Assembly (NCBI GenBank): GCA_007182875.1
Contig: AP019514.1
Coordinates: 806,001 to 870,000, forward strand
Origin: Vreelandella sulfidaeris
GTDB taxonomy: Bacteria; Pseudomonadota; Gammaproteobacteria; Pseudomonadales; Halomonadaceae
Direction of reading: 5' to 3'
DNA: 64,000 bases
Shown piece after piece: positions 56,808-64,000 of the stretch. Position 1 is the first letter of the stretch, and each line of letters begins with the position of its first letter. The position numbers and the translations under genes were made by a program. The notes under the pieces are model-generated. The model was not told the origin of the DNA, ran no database searches, and saw only the letters and a program-made list of their open reading frames with translations.

Positions 56808-57784
56808 TTAACTGTCGAAATCAATATCATCAGCGGCTTCCGCCAGTCGTTCCTCATTTTCCGTAAGGAACTCCTGATAATCTTCGCCAGCAAGGAAACG
56901 AGGAACAGAGCCGAATTCATTCTCAATCCGAGCAATCAGTTCTTCGTTTTGAAGCGCTTTTTCGTAGGCATCTGCGATGATATCGATACGTTCTTGAGGG
57001 GTTCCTTTAGGCGCAAACACACCGCGGCTAGTGGCGTTTTCCATATCGATGCCTAGCTCATTAAGCGTTGGCACGTTGTCTAAACCATTCAGCCGTTCAG
57101 AGTGAGCAACACCAAGCGGGCGAAGCGTTTCATTCTCATAAAAGATGCGCCCGATGGGATATTAGTAATGGTAAAATCTATTTCTTCAGCCATTAGTGCT
57201 GACACTTGCTCACCTGTGTCGGCATAACCAATTAGCCGCACATCGCTTATGTCGACGTCGATCGCCTCAAAGAGCTGCGCCCAGAAAAATGATCAGTTGA
57301 GGTGGGAATCATGCTGAAGCGGACTTCGCCTGGGTTCTCACGAATGTAATCAGCCATTCCACCAGCATCTTCGACAGGGTGTCCTGGGTAAGTAGTTGGA
57401 ATATTGACCGTTTGAGTCAGCAAAGCGACGGGCTCAAAGGCGTCGTAGGAGTAATCGACCATGCCGGCTAATTTGGAAAGCGCAATGGTGTCGTGGCTGC
57501 CAAGCAAGGTATAGCCGTCGGGGTCGGCATCTTTTACGTTGCGAGATCCTAATGTCGCTCCAGCCCCAGCCATGTTGACGGGAACAATCGATACCCCAAG
57601 GTGTTTTTCCGCTTCTTGGGAAACCAAACGGAAAATGATATCCGTAGCCCCACCAGGACCATAAGGAATAACCATACGAATATCTTGCGTTGGGAACTCA
57701 TCAGCGTGACTGGCGGCGGTGAAACTTCAATGCTAATCGCTGCCATCGTGGCTACTAAAAACGTGATTTCACAGGATTTATCAT
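56808..57784 (-). CDS. tctC: TctC-type periplasmic binding protein (first of tandem pair)
   Basis: Solute-binding subunit (Bug/TctC family), about 325 residues. After a signal from MINPVKSRFLVATMAAISI it shows IPYGPGGATDIIFRLVSQEA, PVNMAGAGATLGSRNVKDA and DGYTLLGSHDTIAL, the carboxylate-binding region. The C-terminus is RFLAGEDYQEFLTENEERL. Breaks lie near 57755, 57675, 57285 and 57145. It is closely related to the TctC protein just upstream (57825-58816). Confidence 0.85.
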
Positions 57785-57824
57785 GTGTTTGCTCTCTTAA
57801 ATATTGATGCAAAAATTGTATGAA

Positions 57825-58816
57825 TTAGTTCTGGAAATCGATGTTTTCGGCAGCCGCACTTAGCGCCGCTTCGTTTTCATCCAGGAATGCCTGATAATCC
57901 TCGCCCGCTAGAAATCTCACGACCGAGCCAAACTCGTTTTCGATACGGCTCTGTACTTCTTCGTTTTCCAGGGCCTGCTCGTAAGCATTAGCGATAGTAT
58001 CGACGACTTCTTGGGGCGTGCCTTTGGGGCGAAAACTCCACGGCTGGTGGAGTGATCCATCTCAATACCTTGCTCGCGCAGGGTAGGGACATCCGGCATG
58101 CTATCGAGACGTTCTGGATGGGCGATGCCAAGAGCACGGAAGGTGCCGTCTTCAAAGAAGGCACCGCCAGAAGGCAGGTTGAACATAGCGAAATCGACTT
58201 CTTCCGCCATCAAGGCTGAAACCTGCTCGCCGGTATCGGGGTAGCCGACTAGGCGGACATCGGCCATATCGATGCCCGCTTCCTGGAAGAACTGTGCCCA
58301 GAAGAAGTGATCCGTAGAGCTTGGGATCATGCTGAAACGCACTTGGCCTGGGTTTTCACTCACGTAGTCAGCGATTTCTTCAGCGCTCTGCACGGGATGA
58401 TTGGCATGTGCGGTGGGAATGTTGATGGTTTGGGTGAGCAGCGCGATGGGTTCGAAGGCATCAAAGGAGTAGTCGACGGTGCCTGCTAGCTTTGACAGCG
58501 CAATGGTGTCGTGGCTGCCAAGCAGCGTATAGCCGTCCGGATCGGCATCCTTCACATTACGTGAACCTAGTGTTGCGCCTGCGCCTGCCATATTGACGGG
58601 CACAATGGATTCACCCAGCGTTTTTCAGCCTCTTGGGAAATCAGCCGGAACAGGATGTCCGTTGCGCCGCCCGGACCGTAAGGGAATAATCAAGCGCACA
58701 TCCTGCTCGGGATAGTCTGCTTGCGCGGTCGTCGTCATTGCCAAACCAGACGCAAGTCCGATGGCGGCGATGGCAGTTTTTAGCGTAGTGCTTAGAGTCA
58801 ATGTTGAACGCGTCAT
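57825..58816 (-). CDS. tctC: TctC-type periplasmic binding protein (second of tandem pair)
   Basis: About 330 residues. It has a clean signal (MTRSTLTLSTTLKTAIAAIG... ending AQADYPE) and the same core as its neighbour (NMAGAGATLGSRNVKDADPD, LLGSHDTIALSKLAG). Long stretches are identical, so the pair arose by tandem duplication. Breaks lie near 58670, 58625 and 58035. The copies differ after IPTAHANHPVQSAEEIADYV, so their ligands or affinities may differ. It is the first TTT gene in the leftward operon. Confidence 0.87.
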
Positions 58817-58956
58817 TCTTTTACACCTTTATAGATTGAGTTTGGTGTTATGGGATGCCGCCCGTAAAGCAGCGACGTGGTGAGCGCGTGGTCCCGTTAT
58901 CGGGTTCTTGTTGTCACAGCACAATCCGGTTTTATAAGACTGTGCGGCAGTGAGTG

Positions 58957-59488
58957 TCAGCCGAGAAAGAGCCCTCCATAAACCAGAGCGCCCATGACCA
59001 CAAACGCAGGGTGGGTATTGAAGCGAATCAGGGCGATCGCTGCGACTGCGCCAATAATCAGCGTATGAATAGCCCCGCTTGAGTTAAGGCTTTCGAGTAG
59101 AAAACCCAAGGTTAACCACGCCATCATCATGGCAATGACCGGACGAACCCATTGGCTCATGCGCTTAACCCGAGGGGGGAATCGCGATGGCGGTATAGCA
59201 GTCCTAACGCGCCCAGCATCAAAAGCAACGTAGGGATAACCGTAGCGGCCACAGCGATGAAGGCGCCGCCAATGCCAGCGACTTCATAGCCTACATAGCC
59301 TGCCATCTTGGTTGCGATAGGGCTTGGCAGGGCGTTGCCTAACGCAAGCGTTTCTGCAAACGTCTGTGCGGTCATCCAGTCATATCGACCGACGACTTCG
59401 GCTTCAATCAGCGGAATAATGGCGGGACCACCGCCATAACCGATAATGTTCGGAATAAAAATGCTAAGAAGAGCTCCCAATAAATCAC
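58957..59488 (-). CDS. Short CHR-domain (chromate transporter family) protein, second of pair
   Basis: One CHR domain of about 178 residues, as in the paired short-chain ChrA proteins. The GTG start at 59488 overlaps the stop of the partner by 4 bp. Adding one T near 59455 gives FFIPNIIGYGGGPAIIPLIEAEVV, and a seventh C at 59174-59179 joins the last helices (MMMAWLTLGFLLESLNSS). GNALPSPIATKMAGYVGYEVAG is the conserved CHR motif. Such pairs act together as inner-membrane anion transporters. The substrate may be chromate or another oxyanion. Confidence 0.8.
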
Positions 59489-60067
59489 GCGTTACCCTCC
59501 GCTTTCTTCGCACCCGTCGGTTTAGTGCCGGAAGGGCGTAGCAGGGCGGCAACGAGAATGGCGCCAATTACCCAGCCTGGATGGATGCCGAGCCAGTAAA
59601 TGAGGCCAGCCGCAACACAGGCCATGGCAATACTGACCCACCAGCCAAGCGCGGCCTTGGATTTATCAAAAAAGTCCCAGGTGAGCTGGGCCATCATCAC
59701 TCATGACGACGGGCACTACCGCTTGGCCCATGCCACGAATCCACGCGATATCGCGGTATCGGCTAAAATGCCTAACATGACAATCATCGCCACTATCATT
59801 GGGAAGATGATGGCAATAACCGCGGCGATACAACCCGTTACTCCGCCAACGCGGTAGCCAATGTAACCTGGCATCTTCGTGGCAATCGGGCCAGGCAATG
59901 TATTGCCAATCGCCAGTACATCGGCGAACTCTTCATCGGTTAGCCAGTGGTGACGGGTGACAACTTCTGCATGCACTAAGGGGAATCATGGCGGGACCGC
60001 CACCAAATCCAAAGATGCCTACACGGAAAAAGCCCAAAATAGCTGCCAGGAGGCGCCCCGTTTTTCA
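59485..60067 (-). CDS. Short CHR-domain (chromate transporter family) protein, first of pair
   Basis: Partner CHR-domain protein, about 194 residues. Across a break near 60050 it reads WQLFWAFFRVGIFGFGGGPAMIPL, then HAEVVTRHHWLTDEEFADVLAIGNTLPGPIATKMPGYIGY, both CHR hallmarks. Another break lies near 59985 and one near 59710. The C-terminus (RPSGTKPTGAKKAEGNA) is hydrophilic. ATG 60067 is the likely start, with 60109 an alternative. It is divergent from the GntR regulator and may be the first gene of the long leftward series. Confidence 0.8.
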
Positions 60068-60247
60068 TGGATGCGTATCCCACCAAGCCAATGCGGAAAT
60101 CAGAAGCATGCCTAGACCTTATTTATCGTTTGTAGGTTAAAAAAATCGATTATCTTGTCTAAAATAGAATATAGGTAGTGCCTGATCCGACGTCAACATT
60201 GAAAAATAGAATGGACAGTAAAAATTGTGATGAAAAAGGACATTGTC

Positions 60248-60932
60248 ATGAGTAGTTCTGTACCTAAGACAGCAACGCCCGTCGGGCCAACTGGTACGGC
60301 ATCGAGTCGTGTGTTTGATCATTTACGCAAGGACTTGGTTGGGGGCGCTTTGTCGCCGGCGAAAAGCTCGCTATTAATTCGCTTAAAGAGCACTACCAAG
60401 TCGGTTTGAGTCCATTACGGGAAGCGCTTAATAAATTGGCGGCTTATGGACTCTTGGTTCAAGAAAACCAACGCGGTTTTCGTGTGCCGAAGCTATCGCG
60501 GGATGAATTGGATGATATTGCCCAGATGCGCCTTGAAATGGAGGGATGGCGCTTGAACGTGCCATTGCTCATGGTGACTCGCTCTGGGAGGCTGATTTAT
60601 TAGCTGCAGCGCATCGTCTGAAGCGGGCCGATATCACCTTAGATAAAGGGGAAGAGTGGGAACATTTACATACGCAATTTCACCGCACCTTAGTGGCGCC
60701 GTGTGGTTCAGTTTGGCTGTTACGCTTTATTGAGCAGTTGCATGACCAGTTCGATCGTTATCGCCGTCTAGGGCCCAAAATGCCGACGATTCGTCAAGAG
60801 CTTGACGAACAGCATCATCAGCTCGTGGAGTTGGCACTACAGCGTGATGCCAAAGCCGCGCGGGAGTTGATGGATGACCATATCCATAAATCTTATGAAG
60901 TGGCTCTAAAGCGTTATCAAGAGCATGCGTAG
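60248..60932 (+). CDS. GntR-family regulator with FCD domain
   Basis: About 228 residues. The N-terminal winged helix shows VFDHLRKDLVGGALSPGEKLAINSLKEHY and LSPLREALNKLAAYGLLV, the GntR signature. The all-helical FCD ligand domain has the metal-ligand positions DxxFHRTLVA (FHRTL) and LVELALQRDAKAARELMDDHI. Breaks lie near 60360 and 60555. The ATG at 60248 follows AAAAAGGAC. It faces the CHR-TTT-GGT series and is the obvious candidate regulator, probably answering to a carboxylate. Confidence 0.85.
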
Positions 60933-61052
60933 CGAGCCGTATCGCGGTCTAGGCGTTAGTTAGCCACGACATAGCACATAGCCAGTGTGTAAACTGCTGC
61001 GCACATAATAGGATCGTCATTACCGACTTACTGATCTAGAGGGCAGGGTGCT

Positions 61053-61731
61053 ATGCATACCGATAACCAAATAGTGGCGCAAACCCTAACCTGGGTGCGC
61101 ACTTTTATCGTGGCGGAGAATATTTGCCCCCTTTGCACAGCGAGAGTTGGAGCGAGAAACGATCCGCGTGGAAGTGGTGCGCTCAAAAAAAAAATGGAAG
61201 TGGCGCTGGAAGAGCTGATGGTTGAAGTGCAGTGGCTGGATGAGCATCCCGACACTGAAACGACGCTATTGGTATTTCCAACGCTGTTTAAAAACTTTGA
61301 TCACTACCTGGATTTCGTCGAGCTTGCTGAAAGTATCTTGGTCGACCAAGGGTATGAAGGGATCTATCAGCTAGCCACCTTTCATCCCGACTACTGTTTT
61401 GACGGGGCTGAGTCGGATGATGCATCCAACTATACCAATCGTTCTCCCCTACGCCATGGTTCATCTGCTGCGTGAAGAGAGTGTCGAAAAGGCCATTGAG
61501 TTTTACGGTGATACCGACGCTATTCCCGAGCGCAATATTGCCAAGTTAACAGCGATGGGCAGCGTTACCGCTGAACAGCAGCTTCAGCGTTGTTTTGTAG
61601 TGGGCAGTGAAGGGGGAGTGAATAACGAGCTGATTCTTGCCTTTAGCTTTGGCAGCATACAGCGCATCATCTGCAAGCTGGAACACAGCGTTAATATCGT
61701 GCCCGTGTTGAGGCCACCAAGCGGCACCTAA
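61053..61731 (+). CDS. DUF1415 protein of unknown function
   Basis: Conserved proteobacterial family DUF1415 with no assigned reaction. It shows [72 protein letters not shown] and IPERNIAKL across two breaks (near 61135-61185 and 61445). The normal family end lies near 61600. The open frame continues to 61731 and runs through the 3' end of the convergent cyclase gene, so the last 40 residues may be an artefact of one more indel. A conserved Cys in ENICPF might bind metal or act as catalyst, which is inference. Confidence 0.75.
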
Positions 61732-63263
61732 ACTACAGCCAACTCGTGCCTGCTCGTTTTCAGGTAATAAAATGGGCTGGGAGATAGAGCTTAACAAACG
61801 CCTGCTAATTTCATGGGATAGCATCTCCAGATGCTCGGGCTTGGTTTTAAGCACCATAACAAACTCGTCGCCACCTAAACGAGCGACTACATCACCACTG
61901 CGCAGTGCATTTTTTTAATCGCTGAGTGATCTCAATCAGCAGTAAATCGCCCGCATGGTGGCCTAATTCATCATTGACCTGCTTGAAGCAATCCAAGTCG
62001 ATGTAAATGACCACCATACTTTGATGATTTCTTTGCGCTTCAGGTATTGCAAGCTGCAAATACTGAGTTAGAAATGCACGATTAGGCAGGCCCGTCAGCG
62101 GATCGGTATTGGCTAAGTCTTCTAAGCGATTGATAGTGCTGCGCTGTTCCAGCAAGCGGCTAACCATGTCACGCATAGAGGTCGATAATCGTTTAAGTTC
62201 CGGGGAACCACTTTCGAGAGGAATGAAATTGTTATGTTCGCCATCGTGCATTTGATCGGCGGCTCTCGCTAAACGGGTAAGCGGCGCTGCCATTCTTGAT
62301 GCCGTCAACCAGCCAATTATTGCAGACAGCAGTGCCAGTACGATACCTATTGCCATAATGGCTGTTTGCAGCTCCTCTACAGGCGCAAAAGCGGAAGTCA
62401 CTGGTTTACGGCTAACGGCTATCCAGCCTAATCCAGGAAAGTCTTCAAAACCGCTGCTCCAGGCATAGCCTGTCACGTAGCGCTCGCCATCGGGCCACGT
62501 TTCAATGGCCCATTGTGGCGATGTTCGGGTGGGGCCAGCTATATGCTTCAGGCTGTTTAATGATTGGCCAATAAGCGCCTCTGGCCCTAACAGCACAGTG
62601 CCATCAGCTGAAAGCAGTAACAGCTCGGTATCTTGCCGCTGCTGGGCAGGAGAAAACATGGATTGCTGAATATATTCGGCCCACTCCCAGCTCAAATGGA
62701 CTGCCAGCACGCCTAGAAATTCCCCCTGCGAATCATGCACCGGAGTAGCAATATCGACAAATTTAAGGGCTTCCCCGCTGGGATTGGGCAACAATTGGGC
62801 CAGTAGCACGGCCTCATGCACATCGCCTACCCAGAGCGATTGGCGACCTTCAAGAAAAACAGGCCGGGCGGCAATCGATTGCCCTTCAAGGATACCCCGT
62901 GGCAGCCTGCACTGTCCCTGTTGGGTCAGTGAAACCGATCCACGAGACAACATTATGGTTACTTTGTAAGAGCTCTAATTGTTCGCGCAGTACGCTTTGT
63001 CAGCACCATTAGTGAGGGCTTGTATGCCAAGCAGCAATTTTACATCTTTGATGCGTGAATCCATGCTGCGGTCCAGCTTATCGACCATCTGGTAGGCTGA
63101 TTCTGCCGCCGCATTACCAATGTTGGCTTCCATCTGCTGGGCCGATTCACGGGACGTCACCCAACCAAGTAGCAGCGCAGTAACAAAAGACTAATATGGC
63201 AATCAAGGCGATAAAGCGCGAGCGCAGTGAGAAGCGTGAGATAAGCGAAGAAAGAACAAACAT
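61546..63263 (-). CDS. Diguanylate cyclase with periplasmic dCache-like sensor
   Basis: About 570 residues. It has an N-terminal helix ([10 protein letters not shown]), a periplasmic double-Cache-like sensor ([26 protein letters not shown]), a second helix ([19 protein letters not shown]), HAMP and [17 protein letters not shown] begins the cyclase, and the active site reads RLGGDEFVM at about 61864-61890. It should make c-di-GMP in response to an unknown external ligand. Breaks lie near 63185, 62985, 62890 and 61918. The C-terminal tail beyond [10 protein letters not shown] is not conserved and overlaps the convergent DUF1415 gene. Confidence 0.87.
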
Positions 63264-63452
63264 TACCAGATGCTTTCCCGTGTAAGTCGTGTGTCCAAAT
63301 GGCGGCTGCGGCCTGTGGGTAATAAACAGCCAGCTATTTTAACCTACGTTAAATAATAAACCTTACCGGAAAAGCTGTGGAGTTGCTCAACGTTTATATA
63401 ACGCTAAAACTCCTAAGTAGTCGGTATTCAAACGAGAGGGAGGGTAATGTGA

Positions 63453-63956
63453 CTAGCCTTCATTAAGCGCCTTGTACATGACATGGGCATCGACAAGGCC
63501 AAGGCGAGCGTGGCGGTAAGCGTTAGGAACGGTGCCTACAATGCTAAATCCCAGCTTTAGCCATAGCGCAACCGCAATTTCATTCGCCGCCACCACGGCG
63601 TTGTACTGCATGGCCATAAACCCTAATTCTCTAGCTTGCTGTTGTGAATGCTCGCACATAGCGCGTGCGACTCCTCTTCCGCGCGCGGCGGGAGATACCA
63701 TATAACCACAATTGCATATATGGTCGCCGGGGCCTGCTGCATTGGCTTTTAAGTAATAAGCCCCAGCAATTGGCCACTTTCATCCTTGGCCGTGAAGCTT
63801 GCATGCGGCGTTACACACCATAGCTTCCGGGCGGCTTCGAAGCTGATAGCCGGATCAATCGCATAGGTTTCTTGCGCCGCGACAACAGCTTGGAACGTTG
63901 GCCAAAAAACTGGCGAAGTCATCGTCGGACATCGGAGTAAAGGTTAATGAGGTCAT
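63453..63956 (-). CDS. GNAT-family N-acetyltransferase
   Basis: About 167 residues. The acetyl-CoA loop is VSPAARGRGVARAMCEHSQQQARELGF, followed by YNAVVAANEIAVALWLKLGFSIVGTVPNAYRH, typical of GNAT enzymes related to YjgM/YhhY. The ATG at 63956 overlaps the TGA of a gene entering from the right. Breaks lie near 63910 and 63755. The substrate is unknown. Confidence 0.82.
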
Positions 63957-64000
63957 AAATTCCCAGCGATACTTGTGAACAACTTCAAAGCGACCCTTGA
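63953..64000 (-). CDS. Possible C-terminal end of a gene beyond the right edge
   Basis: The minus strand reads SRVALKLFTSIAGNL followed by TGA at 63953-63955, overlapping the GNAT start codon as ATGA. Such coupling suggests a real upstream gene, but 15 residues are too few to identify it. Confidence 0.25.
   Translation of the reverse strand, partial: SRVALKLFTSIAGNL

Overview
The window looks like chromosomal DNA of a halophilic or marine gammaproteobacterium, most like Halomonas or its relatives. This rests on recognisable protein families (ArgP/ArgO, SpeG, DkgB, ArfA, assimilatory NasA/NirBD, the imelysin operon), and no database search was possible. I recognise no rRNA, tRNA, CRISPR array, insertion sequence or prophage.

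Many genes are split into two to eight pieces in different frames on the same strand. At a dozen or so places I could restore a conserved motif by adding or removing one base, usually in a run of three or more identical bases. The simplest reading is that most frameshifts are sequencing or assembly errors, so I annotate whole genes and flag the breaks. The one gene that looks truly decayed is an aldehyde dehydrogenase remnant at 23.5-24.05 kb.

Layout. 1-1741 (-): membrane diguanylate cyclase, cut by the window edge. 1992-2854 (-): argP. 3056-8052 (+): iron-linked periplasmic operon of imelysin, di-haem DUF1111 protein, second imelysin and DUF1513 propeller. 8236-18296: siderophore block (exporter, FhuF, FhuC, siderophore-interacting reductase, FhuB) with three Fur-box-like sites. 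A three-gene sugar ABC transporter (12.2-15.2 kb) lies inside it. 18.4-30.4 kb: argO, threonine aldolase, FAD oxidoreductase, speG, two tiny related proteins, phosphoesterase, ALDH remnant, AGCS symporter, MocR regulator, MFS carrier, CDF exporter and alpha/beta hydrolase.

30.5-41.7 kb: nitrate assimilation. Leftward lie an FAD oxidoreductase, nirB and nirD; rightward lie nasA, a uroporphyrinogen methyltransferase for sirohaem, a formate/nitrite channel and a PP2C-kinase fusion. The divergent centre carries on each strand a sigma-54-like promoter followed by an ANTAR-type antitermination leader, so both arms are probably induced by nitrate or nitrite under nitrogen limitation. 41.8-44.2 kb: MFS carrier, dkgB and arfA with its long hairpin.

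44.3-50.9 kb: signalling. A PhoB-like regulator diverges from a cysteine-free sulfite-oxidase-fold protein and a hybrid histidine kinase. A convergent REC-EAL phosphodiesterase and a chemoreceptor ending in EWESF follow. 51.1-60.9 kb: a leftward series (two CHR chromate-type proteins, two TctC binding proteins, TctB, TctA, a gamma-glutamyltransferase, an ABC exporter) divergent from a GntR/FCD regulator. The right end holds DUF1415, a second diguanylate cyclase and a GNAT acetyltransferase.
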